The position numbers were made by a program, and so were the translations under genes. Below, one piece after another: positions 13,212-21,794 of a DNA stretch of 51,669 bases; the first letter of the stretch is position 1, and every line of letters begins with the position of its first letter. The stretch comes from Clostridia bacterium (GTDB lineage Bacteria > Bacillota > Clostridia > Oscillospirales > CAG-272), in NCBI GenBank assembly GCA_900768535.1, contig CAAGDE010000066.1, positions 1 to 51,669 on the forward strand, read 5' to 3'. Under the pieces are notes generated by a model. The model was not told where the DNA came from. It saw only the letters and a list, made by a program, of their open reading frames with translations, and did not search any database.

Positions 13212-14173
13212 GCCGGACGCTGTTTGTCGGCTTTGATACCAGCAATTACACCACATCCGCGGCGGTCTGTGACGGGAGCGGCAGGGTGATCTGCAACAGC
13301 CGGATCCTGCTTCCCGTGCGCGAGGGGGAACGGGGACTGCGCCAGAGCGATGCGGTCTTTCACCATGTGCGCAATCTGCCGCGGGTGCTCTCCGACGTGC
13401 GCGAAGCGGTGAAGGACGGGACGGTGCTGGCGGTCGGATGCTCGGTGTCCCCCCGGCGGGCGGAGGACTCCTATATGCCCTGCTTCCTCTCCGGAATGGC
13501 GGCGGCGGAAGCGTTTGCGGCGGCGCTGAATCTTCCCGTGGTGCAGGTCTCGCATCAGGAGGGGCATATCATGGCGGCGCTGTACTCGGCGGGGGCGGAG
13601 CGGCTCCTGTCGGGGGAGCGGTTTGCGGCGTTCCACGTGTCCGGCGGGACGACCGAGGTGCTGTCTGTCACGCCGCAGGCGGGGCGGTTTGATGTCCGGA
13701 TTGTCGGCGGCTCGCTCGATCTGCACGCGGGGCAGGCGATTGACCGTGCCGGCGTGATGATGGGCATGGGCTTTCCCTGCGGAAAGGAGCTGGAAGCCGC
13801 TGCCGCAGACTTTCGCGGAACGGTACCGGAGCCGCGCGTGTGTGTAAAAGACGGGTGGTGCCACTTTTCGGGATTGGAGAATCAGGCGGAAAAGCTGTGG
13901 CGGGAGACGGGCGACCGTGCGTCGGTGTCGGCGTATGTCCTGCGGTTCTGCGCGAGGACACTGGAGAAGATGACCGAACAGCTGGACGCAAAGGAGCCGC
14001 ATCTGCCGATCGTATATGCCGGCGGCGTGATGAGCAACCGCTATCTGCAGTCGGTGCTGTCGCGGCGGGCGGATACGTATTTTGCCGCGCCGGAGTTCTC
14101 CGCGGACAATGCGGCGGGCGTGGCACTGCTGACGCGCCGGTGTACGGCAGGGGAGGATACGGCATGGCAATGA
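13208..14173 (+). CDS. TsaD/Kae1-family (peptidase M22-like) protein
   Basis: The 321-residue protein begins LFVGFDTSNYTTSAAV, the ASKHA phosphate-binding loop of the TsaD/Gcp family. The metal-binding motif is HQEGH at 116-120. It also has FHVSGGTTEVL, GQAIDRAGVMMG, and the C-terminal VYAGGVMSNRYLQ and SADNAAGVALL. It is shorter than canonical TsaD and appears to be the clostridial paralogue found between nusB and xseA; the genome's true TsaD for t6A would be elsewhere, which cannot be checked here. It overlaps nusB by 4 bp and xseA by 10 bp. Confidence 0.85.
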   Translation: MSRTLFVGFDTSNYTTSAAVCDGSGRVICNSRILLPVREGERGLRQSDAVFHHVRNLPRVLSDVREAVKDGTVLAVGCSVSPRRAEDSYMPCFLSGMAAAEAFAAALNLPVVQVSHQEGHIMAALYSAGAERLLSGERFAAFHVSGGTTEVLSVTPQAGRFDVRIVGGSLDLHAGQAIDRAGVMMGMGFPCGKELEAAAADFRGTVPEPRVCVKDGWCHFSGLENQAEKLWRETGDRASVSAYVLRFCARTLEKMTEQLDAKEPHLPIVYAGGVMSNRYLQSVLSRRADTYFAAPEFSADNAAGVALLTRRCTAGEDTAWQ

Positions 14174-15393
14174 GTGCAAAGGCGCCGCTGACGGTCGCAC
14201 AGCTGAACGACTATCTGAAGCTGCAGATGGAGAGCGACCCGGTGCTCTCAAACGTCTACGTCCGCGGGGAGCTGTCGAACTGCACGGTCCCGCGGTCGGG
14301 GCATTTCTATTTTACGCTCAAGGATGCGGACGCGCAGGTCCGGGGGGTGATGTTCCGGTTCCGGTTTTCCTCGCTGGGCTTCAGGCCGGCGGACGGAATG
14401 CGGGTGATCGTCTGCGGGCGCGTGTCGGTCTATCCGGCGGGCGGACAGTATCAGATTTACGCGGAGGAGCTGCTGGCGGACGGCGTGGGCAGTCTTGCCA
14501 TGCAGTTCGAGCAGCTGAAGCGCCGGCTGGAGGGGGAGGGGCTGTTTGACCCCGCCCGCAAAAAGCCGCTGCCGCCGATGCCGGAGCGCGTGGGGGTCAT
14601 CACATCCCCCACCGGGGCGGCGGTGCAGGACATCCGCCGGATCCTCGGCAGACGGTTTCCGGTCGCGGAGATGATCCTGTATCCCGCACAGGTGCAGGGG
14701 GACGGCGCGGCGGAACAGCTGGCGTCCGGAATTCTGTTTTTCAACGCCTGCGAGCTTGCCGATGTCATCATCATCGGTCGGGGCGGCGGCTCCATGGAGG
14801 ATCTGTGGGCATTCAACGACGAAACGCTTGCCCGGACGGTGGCGGGAAGCCGCATTCCGGTGATTTCGGCGGTCGGACACGAGACCGACTTCACCATCTG
14901 CGACTTTGTGGCGGATCGGCGGGCACCGACTCCCTCTGCGGCGGCGGAGCTTGCGGTGCCGGACCGGACAGAGCTGAAAAAAGCACTCGGTCTGCAGGGC
15001 GCCCGCATGAACCGGCACATCTCGGAGCGGCTGGATTCCGAACGCCGATGGCTGGCAGGGCTTGCCGCATCCCGTGCGCTGTCCAAGCCCGATGCCCTGC
15101 TGGACCCGCTCCGGCTGAAGCTGGACGAGCGGTCGGAGCGGCTGGACCGGGCAGTGTCGCACCGGCTGGACGGGATACGGAAAACGCTGGAAAAACGTTG
15201 CGCCGAGCTGGACGCGATGAACCCGCTGACCGTGCTGGCGCGGGGATACGCGGTGGTAACGAAGGACGGAAGAACCCTGACAAAGGTCGCGGATGCGGCG
15301 GTCGGTGACGCACTTTGCGTCCGGCTGTCGGACGGAACCGTTCCGGTACGGGTAGAGGAAGGAAAGGACGAGATATGGCAACCAAAAAAGTAA
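14164..15393 (+). CDS. xseA: Exodeoxyribonuclease VII large subunit
   Basis: ATG 14164 follows GGGGAGGAT; ATG 14170 is an alternative. The 409-residue protein has the N-terminal OB-fold (VYVRGELSNCTVPRSGHFYFTLKD-type sequence) and the conserved catalytic region GVITSPTGAAVQDI, IIIGRGGGSMEDLWAFNDE and ISAVGHETDFTI. A long coiled-coil C-terminal region ends LARGYAVV. XseA with XseB degrades single-stranded DNA to oligonucleotides. The gene overlaps both neighbours, and an extended frame upstream of 14164 is only the shadow of the preceding gene. Confidence 0.96.
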   Translation: MAMSAKAPLTVAQLNDYLKLQMESDPVLSNVYVRGELSNCTVPRSGHFYFTLKDADAQVRGVMFRFRFSSLGFRPADGMRVIVCGRVSVYPAGGQYQIYAEELLADGVGSLAMQFEQLKRRLEGEGLFDPARKKPLPPMPERVGVITSPTGAAVQDIRRILGRRFPVAEMILYPAQVQGDGAAEQLASGILFFNACELADVIIIGRGGGSMEDLWAFNDETLARTVAGSRIPVISAVGHETDFTICDFVADRRAPTPSAAAELAVPDRTELKKALGLQGARMNRHISERLDSERRWLAGLAASRALSKPDALLDPLRLKLDERSERLDRAVSHRLDGIRKTLEKRCAELDAMNPLTVLARGYAVVTKDGRTLTKVADAAVGDALCVRLSDGTVPVRVEEGKDEIWQPKK

Positions 15394-15611
15394 AATTCGA
15401 AGACCGGATGGAGCGCATCGGCGAGATCGTGTCAAGGCTGGACGCCGGAGACGCCGACCTGGACGAATCGCTGAAGCTCTATGAAGAGGGCATCCGGCTG
15501 GTGCGGGAGTGCACAAAGCAGCTGGATGAGGCAACACAGACGGTAAAAATGCTGCAGGCAACGCCGGACGGAAAGCCGGTGCTGACCGGATTTGAAAAGG
15601 ACGGGGAGTGA
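15375..15611 (+). CDS. xseB: Exodeoxyribonuclease VII small subunit
   Basis: The 78-residue protein shows the XseB pattern: FEDRMERIGEIVSRLDAGDADLDESLKLYEEGIRLVRECTKQLDEA-like, here from residue 8, an alpha-helical hairpin that binds XseA. It begins inside the last 19 bp of xseA with GGAAAGGACGAG upstream, which gives tight translational coupling. Confidence 0.95.
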   Translation: MATKKVKFEDRMERIGEIVSRLDAGDADLDESLKLYEEGIRLVRECTKQLDEATQTVKMLQATPDGKPVLTGFEKDGE

Positions 15612-15615
15612 AGCG

Positions 15616-16506
15616 ATGACAACAGAAGGCTTGGAACTGCTCCTGCACCGCAACGCGACGCTGACGGAGAATGCCCTGCGGGAATATTACACCGATGACC
15701 CGGATCTTCAGGTGCTGATTGACGCCGAACGCTACAGCCTGTTCGCCGGCGGAAAGCGGATCCGCCCCACGCTGGTGCTGGAATTCTGCAGACTGTTCGG
15801 CGGCGGGGAGGCGGCGGCGCTGCCGTTTGCCTGTGCCGTGGAGATGGTACACACCTATTCGCTGATTCATGACGATCTGCCCTGTATGGACGATGACGAT
15901 CTGCGCCGCGGGAAGCCGACCAACCACAGGGTGTTCGGTGAGGGCGTGGCGGTGCTTGCCGGAGACGCGCTCCTGACCGGAGCCTTTGAGGCGGCGGCAA
16001 CCAATACGGAGGCGGGCGCGGAGACCTCTGCCATGGCGGTGGCTTACCTTGCCGGGTGTGCCGGCAGGTACGGCATGATCGGCGGGCAGATCATGGACAT
16101 CACCGGTGAGGCGCGCCGGCTGACACAGGACGAAATTCTGCGCCTGCAGTCGCTCAAGACCGGGGCGCTCATCAGTGCGGCATCGGTCATGGGCGCGCTT
16201 GCGGCGGGGGTCCGGATGGATCATCCGGCGATGGAGCACGTGGTGAAATACGCGGAGAACATCGGACTGGTGTTTCAGATCGTGGACGACCTTCTGGATG
16301 TCAGGGGCAACGAAGCCATGCTCGGAAAGCACGTTCACGTGGACGGGGAGCATCACAAAAACACCTTCCTCTCCTTCTGCTCGCCGGAGGAGGCGGAATT
16401 TTATGCCGAGCGTCTGACGGCGGATGCGTGCGGTGCAATCCGGCGCTATCCCGGCTCCGAGGTGCTGATCGCGCTGGCGGAATGGCTGCTGAAAAGGGAG
16501 AAATAA
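15616..16506 (+). CDS. ispA: Farnesyl diphosphate synthase (polyprenyl synthetase family)
   Basis: The 296-residue protein carries GGKRIRP (45-51), the first aspartate-rich motif DDLPCMDDDD (86-95), RRGKPTNHRVFGE, GQIMDI, and the second aspartate-rich motif QIVDDLLD (221-228). Length and motif spacing match bacterial IspA, which condenses isopentenyl diphosphate with dimethylallyl and geranyl diphosphate. It starts 4 bp after xseB, as in Bacillus. The usual next gene, dxs, is absent here. Confidence 0.94.
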   Translation: MTTEGLELLLHRNATLTENALREYYTDDPDLQVLIDAERYSLFAGGKRIRPTLVLEFCRLFGGGEAAALPFACAVEMVHTYSLIHDDLPCMDDDDLRRGKPTNHRVFGEGVAVLAGDALLTGAFEAAATNTEAGAETSAMAVAYLAGCAGRYGMIGGQIMDITGEARRLTQDEILRLQSLKTGALISAASVMGALAAGVRMDHPAMEHVVKYAENIGLVFQIVDDLLDVRGNEAMLGKHVHVDGEHHKNTFLSFCSPEEAEFYAERLTADACGAIRRYPGSEVLIALAEWLLKREK

Positions 16507-16982
16507 TGGAACAGGCTATCAGAGATCTTTTCTCGAACTACTGGGTTATCAGTGCCGTTGCGGCGTGGTTTACGGCGCAGATGATCAAAATTTTCACGGG
16601 GATTTTCCGCCAGCGGGAATTCTCGGTACACGCCATGCTGTTCGGAACCGGGGGGATGCCGTCCTCCCACACGGCATCGGTCTGCGCGCTCTGTACGGCG
16701 TTTGCGGCAACGGACGGCTTTGCGTCCAGGGGCTTTGCCGTCAGCGCCCTGCTCTGCATTGTGGTCATTACCGACGCGGTCGGCGTCCGGCGGGAAACGG
16801 GAAAGCAGTCGCAGGCGCTCAACACGCTCCTGGCGCGGGTGTTTACCGAAAAGGACAAGACGCAATTGCCCGATCATTTCCGCGAGCTGATCGGTCATAC
16901 CCCCCTGCAGGTGGCTTGCGGTGCGGTGCTGGGGGTTGTTGTGGCGCTCCTTTTGCACCTGATCCCGGCATTCGGTGGATAA
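16506..16982 (+). CDS. Divergent PAP2-family (DUF212, YuiD-like) membrane protein
   Basis: The start overlaps the ispA stop as TAATG. The 158-residue protein has about four membrane helices. It carries GGMPSSHTASVCAL (49-62) and DAVGVRRETGKQSQALN (about 91-107), the signature of the DUF212/YuiD divergent PAP2 family. Related PAP2 enzymes dephosphorylate lipid phosphates. Its place directly behind ispA suggests a role with prenyl phosphates, but that is inference; no activity has been settled for this family that I can cite. Confidence 0.88.
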   Translation: MEQAIRDLFSNYWVISAVAAWFTAQMIKIFTGIFRQREFSVHAMLFGTGGMPSSHTASVCALCTAFAATDGFASRGFAVSALLCIVVITDAVGVRRETGKQSQALNTLLARVFTEKDKTQLPDHFRELIGHTPLQVACGAVLGVVVALLLHLIPAFGG

Positions 16983-16985
16983 GGG

Positions 16986-17810
16986 ATGCGTGCGGATCTG
17001 TATCTTGTCACACACGGCTTTGCGGGGAGTCGGGAGAAGGCGAAAAAGCTGATCCTGGGCGGCTGTGTGACACTGGACGGTGCGCGCCTCTCCCGCCCGG
17101 CGGAGGAGATCGGTGACGGGGAGCATACGCTGACGGTTCGGGATCCCGCGCGGTTTGTCAGCCGGGGCGGGGAGAAGCTGGAAGCGGCACTGACGGCATT
17201 CGGGCTGAACCCTCTGGGCTGGCGGGCTTTGGATATCGGCGCCTCAACCGGCGGATTTACAGACTGCCTGTTACAGAACGGCGCGGCATCCGTCACGGCG
17301 GTGGATTCCGGCGCCGGGCAGATGTCCCCGCACCTTGCGGCGGATCCGCGGGTGACCTGCTTTGAGCACTGCAATGCAAGATATCTCACCCCGGAGGCGA
17401 TCGGCGGCAGGGTGCGGCTGATCGTGATGGACGTGTCGTTCATTTCCGGGACGCTGATTCTGCCGCGCTTTTCGGAGCTGGCGGAGCCGGTGGCGGATGC
17501 GGTCTGCCTGATCAAGCCGCAGTTTGAGGTCGGCAGGGCATACATCGGAAAGGGCGGCATCGTCCGCGATCCTGCGGCGCACCGGATGGCGGTGGAGCGG
17601 GTCATACACAGCGCGGAAAGCCTCGGAATGCGTGCGGTGGGGCTGATCCCGTCCCCGATCGACGGGGGAGACGGCAACCGCGAATTCCTGGTGCATCTGA
17701 CGCTGGGACAGGATCTGCCGCCGGCGGACGCGAGCCGGGTGGCGGAGGTGACGGGAAAACGGGAAAAGGGAGGTGCAGATGCTGAAAATCGCACTGATTA
17801 CGAATTATAA
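16986..17810 (+). CDS. tlyA: TlyA-family rRNA ribose 2'-O-methyltransferase (YqxC)
   Basis: The 274-residue protein has an N-terminal S4 RNA-binding domain (residues 1-60, RADLYLVTHGFAGSREKAKKL-like), then SRGGEKLEAAL, the SAM-binding loop ALDIGASTGGFTDCLL (81-96), MDVSFIS and LIKPQFEVG. TlyA methylates cytidines in 16S/23S rRNA in mycobacteria. The Firmicute homologue sits between ispA/dxs and the argR-recN genes, as here. It overlaps the next gene by 32 bp. Confidence 0.93.
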   Translation: MRADLYLVTHGFAGSREKAKKLILGGCVTLDGARLSRPAEEIGDGEHTLTVRDPARFVSRGGEKLEAALTAFGLNPLGWRALDIGASTGGFTDCLLQNGAASVTAVDSGAGQMSPHLAADPRVTCFEHCNARYLTPEAIGGRVRLIVMDVSFISGTLILPRFSELAEPVADAVCLIKPQFEVGRAYIGKGGIVRDPAAHRMAVERVIHSAESLGMRAVGLIPSPIDGGDGNREFLVHLTLGQDLPPADASRVAEVTGKREKGGADAENRTDYEL

Positions 17811-18657
17811 CTTTGCGGAAAAAGCGAATGCCGCCATGGCGGTGGCGGACCGGCTGATCCGGGAAGGCGGGGAGGTTCTGATTGCCGCATTCAACCGGGA
17901 AAAGCTGGTCCGGACGCACCGGCATCGCCCGGAGTTCCGGTATCTTCCCATCGACCCGCTGTATGCGGAGGCGGATATCGTCATCGTTCTGGGTGGGGAC
18001 GGGAGCATTCTTGAGGCTGCAAGAAGAGCCGCTACCGGGGGTACGCCGATACTGGGCATCAATTTCGGCAGACTCGGCTATATGGCGGAGCTGGAAGCGG
18101 GACAGCTGGACGAATTGCACCGGCTGTTTACCGAAGAGTACACGCTGGAGCGCCGGATGATGCTGCGGGTCGATCTGCTCGGAAGCGGCGGGGAGCTGAA
18201 GTCCTTCTGCTACGCGCTCAACGATGCGGTGGTGTCGAACGGCTCCGTTGCGCGGGTGATCGACCTGGAGCTTGCCGAGAACGGGGAAACGGTGACCACC
18301 TACCGTGCGGACGGACTGATTATCGCAACGCCGACCGGCTCGACCGCGTACTCCATGTCGGCAGGCGGGGCAATCGTCGATCCTTCGGTCGGATGCTTCT
18401 GTGTGACACCGATCTGTCCGCATTCGTTTGCGGCTCGTCCGCTGATCTTCTCCGACCGCTCGGTGCTGGAGATCCGCAACATCTGCGTCCGTGAAAAGAT
18501 GCTGTATCTGACCGTGGACGGGAAAATGAGCTTTGAGCTGCTGCGCGGGCAGTCGGTCCGGGTGACGCGCTCCAGGCTGGAGACCAAGCTGGTCCGGTTC
18601 CGCAAGAGCGGTTTTTATCGGGTCCTGTGCAGAAAACTGCAGGATTCGCATTTCTGA
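17779..18657 (+). CDS. nadK: NAD kinase
   Basis: ATG 17779 is preceded by GGGAGG six bases upstream; GTG 17773 overlaps that site and is unlikely. The 292-residue protein contains GGDGSIL (72-78), GINFGRLGYMAE, the conserved LNDAVV and ADGLIIATPTGSTAYSMSAGGAIV, matching NAD kinase, which makes NADP from NAD. The start lies within tlyA. The order tlyA-nadK-argR-recN is conserved in Clostridia. Confidence 0.95.
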   Translation: MLKIALITNYNFAEKANAAMAVADRLIREGGEVLIAAFNREKLVRTHRHRPEFRYLPIDPLYAEADIVIVLGGDGSILEAARRAATGGTPILGINFGRLGYMAELEAGQLDELHRLFTEEYTLERRMMLRVDLLGSGGELKSFCYALNDAVVSNGSVARVIDLELAENGETVTTYRADGLIIATPTGSTAYSMSAGGAIVDPSVGCFCVTPICPHSFAARPLIFSDRSVLEIRNICVREKMLYLTVDGKMSFELLRGQSVRVTRSRLETKLVRFRKSGFYRVLCRKLQDSHF

Positions 18658-18672
18658 CGATAAGGAGACAAC

Positions 18673-19128
18673 ATGAAACGGAACAGACAGGAAAAGCTGC
18701 TGGAGCTGATCTCACGGTATGAGATCGAAACGCAGGAAGATCTGATCGAGCGTCTGCGCGAAAGCGGATACAATGCAACGCAGGCGACCATTTCCCGCGA
18801 TATCCGGGAACTGCAGATCGCAAAAATGACCACCGGGCGCGGAACCTACCGCTATGTTCTGCCCAAACACGCGGAGCCGTCACCTGCGGTCAACTTCAGC
18901 GCGGCGCTGATCGATTCCATCCTCAGCGTGCAGTACGCGCAGAACCTGGTGGTGCTGAAGACCTATCCCGGTCTTGCCTCTGCTGTTGCGGCGGGGATTG
19001 ACCGGATGCACGCCAGCCAGATTCTGGGATGCGTGGCAGGGGATGACACCATCATCGTGGTTACGCAGGATGGGGACTGTGCGCGGATGCTCTCCGGACA
19101 GGTTCACGATCTGCTGCGGGGCATCTGA
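18673..19128 (+). CDS. argR: Arginine repressor ArgR/AhrC
   Basis: The 151-residue protein has the winged-helix N-terminus (RQEKLLELISRYEIETQEDL, ATQATISRDIRELQIAK) and the C-terminal arginine-binding/oligomerisation domain with LASAVAAGIDRM and ILGCVAGDDTIIVV. It binds ARG boxes with arginine as co-repressor. It starts 15 bp after nadK behind AAGGAGA and is followed by recN one base after its stop codon. argS lies 2.7 kb downstream, but I see no clear ARG box in front of it. Confidence 0.95.
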   Translation: MKRNRQEKLLELISRYEIETQEDLIERLRESGYNATQATISRDIRELQIAKMTTGRGTYRYVLPKHAEPSPAVNFSAALIDSILSVQYAQNLVVLKTYPGLASAVAAGIDRMHASQILGCVAGDDTIIVVTQDGDCARMLSGQVHDLLRGI

Positions 19129-19129
19129 T

Positions 19130-20821
19130 ATGCTGCGCTCACTGCATATCGAAAACATCGCGGTCATCCGGCAGGTGGACGTCGAATTCTACGGGGGACT
19201 GTCGGTTCTGACCGGAGAGACGGGCGCGGGAAAGTCGATCATCATCGACAGCATCAATCTGCTTCTCGGAAACCGGGTGCCAAAGGAGATTGTCCGCACG
19301 GGCGCGGAGACGGCGGTGATTGCGGCGGTGTTCGAGGAGCTGTCGGACGCGGCGTGCGACCGGCTGACGGAGCTGGGATTTGACTGCGCGGACCGCACCC
19401 TGATGATCCAGCGCCGGATGACGGCGGACGGAAAAACGCAGACGCGCCTGAACGGACAGATCATCACCCAGGCGGTTCAGCGGAAAATTGCGCCGTATCT
19501 CATCAGCATTCACGGACAGATGGACAGTCACCGGCTTTTGCAGAAGGCGGCACATCTGGAGCTTTTGGATGCCTTTGCAAAGCCGGAAGACGCATGGACG
19601 GATTACCGGGCGGCGTATGCGGCATGGCGGGAGGCGGAAAAGAAGCTCTCCTCCGTGACGCATGATGAATCCGAGCGGATCCGGATGCAGGAGATGCTCC
19701 GGTATCAGCTGGAGGACATCGATGCGGCGAAGCTGCGGGACCCGGACGAGGAGGAGCGCCTGATCCGGGAGCGCGACCGGCTGGGAAATCTGGAAAAGAT
19801 CAACCGGCAGATTGACCTGTGCTACCGTCTGCTTGCCGGCGGGGAAAAGACCGACGCGGCAGGGCTTCTGCGCCGGGCGGAGAACGCGGTGCGCGGGCTG
19901 TCCGGTCTGATTGACGGAGCGGACGACCTGGCGGAACGGCTTGCCGCGGCGGGTTCCGAGATTGTGGACGTTGCCGAAACGGTTGCGGGCTTTGCGGACA
20001 GCGACTGCGAGGACCCGACCGCACGGATCGACCGGATCGAGGGCAGACTGGACGCCATCGCAAAGCTGAAACGCAAATACGGCGGAAGCGTTGCCGCAAT
20101 CCTTGCCTTCCGGGAAAAGGCGGCAAGGGAGCTGGAGGCGCTGGACTGCTCGGACGAGGCGCGGGAGCAGCTGGAGAAAGACTGCCGTTCTCTGCGGCGG
20201 GAGGTCGACCGCACTGCCAAAGTCCTGCACGGAATCCGCACCCGCGCCGCCGGAACGGTCGTGGAACAGGTGACCGGGGCACTCCGCTTTCTCGATATGC
20301 CCAAGGTGCGCATGGAGGTGCGTGTCACCCCCACCGAGCCATGCCCGACCGGTGCGGACGATGTGGAATTCCTCATTGCGACCAACCCCGGAGAGCCGGT
20401 TCAGCCGCTGGCGAAGATTGCGTCCGGCGGAGAGCTTTCCCGGATGATGCTGGCACTGCGCTCGGTGCTGGATGACCGGGACGGTGCGACCACGGTGATT
20501 TTTGATGAGATCGACACGGGGGTGTCCGGCAAGACCTCGCGCAAGATCGGTCTGAAGCTGCGGGAAACGGCGCGGGGCTCACAGGTGCTGTGCGTCACGC
20601 ACTCGGCACAGATCGCATCGCTTGCCGACCGGCACTATCTGATTACAAAGGCCGAAAAGGACGGACGCGCGGAAACGGCGGTGCGGCTCCTGAAGGGGGA
20701 CGAGCGGGTGGAGGAGATCGCCCGCATCCTCGGCGGGATCCGCGTTACCGACACCCAGCGGACCGCCGCCCGCGAAATGATCGATGCAAGGGATGCAAGG
20801 AATCCGGAGGAGGACGCATGA
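19130..20821 (+). CDS. recN: DNA repair protein RecN
   Basis: The 563-residue protein begins MLRSLHIENIAVIRQVDVEF with Walker A GETGAGKS (29-36), LLGNRVPKEIVRTG, a central coiled coil, the ABC signature ASGGELSRMMLAL from about 431, and Walker B VIFDEIDTGVSG from about 456. This is the SMC-like ATPase RecN, which acts at double-strand breaks. It starts immediately after argR and its end overlaps the next start as ATGA. Confidence 0.96.
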   Translation: MLRSLHIENIAVIRQVDVEFYGGLSVLTGETGAGKSIIIDSINLLLGNRVPKEIVRTGAETAVIAAVFEELSDAACDRLTELGFDCADRTLMIQRRMTADGKTQTRLNGQIITQAVQRKIAPYLISIHGQMDSHRLLQKAAHLELLDAFAKPEDAWTDYRAAYAAWREAEKKLSSVTHDESERIRMQEMLRYQLEDIDAAKLRDPDEEERLIRERDRLGNLEKINRQIDLCYRLLAGGEKTDAAGLLRRAENAVRGLSGLIDGADDLAERLAAAGSEIVDVAETVAGFADSDCEDPTARIDRIEGRLDAIAKLKRKYGGSVAAILAFREKAARELEALDCSDEAREQLEKDCRSLRREVDRTAKVLHGIRTRAAGTVVEQVTGALRFLDMPKVRMEVRVTPTEPCPTGADDVEFLIATNPGEPVQPLAKIASGGELSRMMLALRSVLDDRDGATTVIFDEIDTGVSGKTSRKIGLKLRETARGSQVLCVTHSAQIASLADRHYLITKAEKDGRAETAVRLLKGDERVEEIARILGGIRVTDTQRTAAREMIDARDARNPEEDA

Positions 20822-21291
20822 AAACCAATGCCATGCGGATGCTGGACGCAGCGAAAATACCGTATGAAATTCTGGAATACAAGGTGGACGAGAACGACCT
20901 CAGCGGCATCCACATTGCCGAGGAACTGCACTTCCCGCCCGAACAGATGTTCAAAACGCTGGTGGCAAGGGGAGACAGGACGGGTCCTGTGGTGTTCTGC
21001 ATTCCCGTTGCCGAGGAGATCGACCTGCGCCCCGCGGCGGCGCTGACCGGGAACAAGAAGATCGAAATGGTGCACGTAAAGGATCTTTTGGCGCTGACCG
21101 GATACATCCGCGGGGGATGCTCCCCGATCGGAATGAAGAAGAAATTCCCGACCTGGTTTGACGAAAGCGCGCTGGCGTTCGACCGCATCACCGTCAGCTC
21201 CGGCACCAGAGGCGCCCAGCTCCTGCTCGACCGCGCCGCCCTGCTCGCCTTCGTCAATGCCCAAACCGCCGCCCTGACGGTGAAACGCTGA
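20818..21291 (+). CDS. ybaK: YbaK/EbsC-family Cys-tRNA(Pro) deacylase
   Basis: ATG 20818 overlaps the recN stop, with GGAGGAGG just before it. The 157-residue protein contains MFKTLVARGD, CIPVAEEIDLRPAA, YIRGGCSPIGMKKKFPTWFDESA and ITVSSGTRGAQLLL, the YbaK/ProX editing-domain pattern. Such enzymes hydrolyse Cys-tRNA(Pro) misacylated by prolyl-tRNA synthetase. It ends the nusB operon, and a long palindromic repeat follows 9 bp after the stop codon. Confidence 0.93.
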   Translation: MKTNAMRMLDAAKIPYEILEYKVDENDLSGIHIAEELHFPPEQMFKTLVARGDRTGPVVFCIPVAEEIDLRPAAALTGNKKIEMVHVKDLLALTGYIRGGCSPIGMKKKFPTWFDESALAFDRITVSSGTRGAQLLLDRAALLAFVNAQTAALTVKR

Positions 21292-21299
21292 GGCGGATT

Positions 21300-21580
21300 G
21301 TACGCTACCCAGGGGGAAGGCTATTTGCAAGAGCGGTTCGGCTTTGACGAGAGTTGATATATCAAATGATGAAAGAGCAGATATATCCCCCCTCATCAGT
21401 CGCTGACGCGACAGCTTCCCCCCGAGGGGAAGCCTTTTACGTGGTCTCCTTGATTAGAAAATATCAGCTTTTTTGAAAATACGATAGATACAGAATCTTT
21501 CAAGCAAGATCGTACTCTCAAATAGGCTTCCCCTCGGGGGGAAGCTGTCGCGTCAGCGACTGATGAGGGGGGATCAGTCT
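21300..21580. repeat. Palindromic repeat family B, copy 2, with a 51-bp perfect inverted repeat
   Basis: Positions 21385-21435 and 21524-21574 are perfect 51-bp inverted repeats around an 88-bp spacer. The left arm has ATCCCCCCTCATCAGTCGCT at its outer end and CCGAGGGGAAGCCT at its inner end. The region 21309-21480 also repeats the ordered motifs of 10434-10656 (GCAAGAGCGG, GAGCAGATATATCCCC, GAAGCCTTTTACG, TCTCCTTGAT). The transcript would fold into a very stable hairpin after the nusB operon. No ORF is credible. Confidence 0.88.
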
Positions 21581-21733
21581 GCACTTCCTCTTGTTTATTC
21601 GCCCAAAACAAACCGTTTGCTATGTATCTGCTGTGTTCTCAAAAAGGTTGAGGTAATACATTAACGGATGGGGGCGAAACAGGCGAACTGCCGTCAGCCA
21701 ATGCATTTACCCCGAAAAAAACGGGAAATCCCC

Positions 21734-21762
21734 TTGCAAACGAAGCGAAAATGTAGTATAAT
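21734..21762 (+). promoter_or_regulatory. SigA promoter of argS
   Basis: TTGCAA (21734-21739) and TATAAT (21757-21762) have a 17-bp spacer, 32 bp before the argS start. The leader is too short for a T-box. The stretch 21581-21733 upstream shows no further feature. Confidence 0.82.
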
Positions 21763-21794
21763 AGAATGGTTCATGTTTTAACAGAGGTATTGAT

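Noticed and set aside
14248..16356. Very long minus-strand frame opposite xseA-xseB-ispA
   Set aside because: His/Arg-rich low-complexity translation opposite confidently identified genes.
21581..21794. Possible T-box or ARG-box control of argS
   Set aside because: The promoter-to-start distance is only about 30 bp, there is no T-box core motif, and I found no clear ArgR half-site pair.
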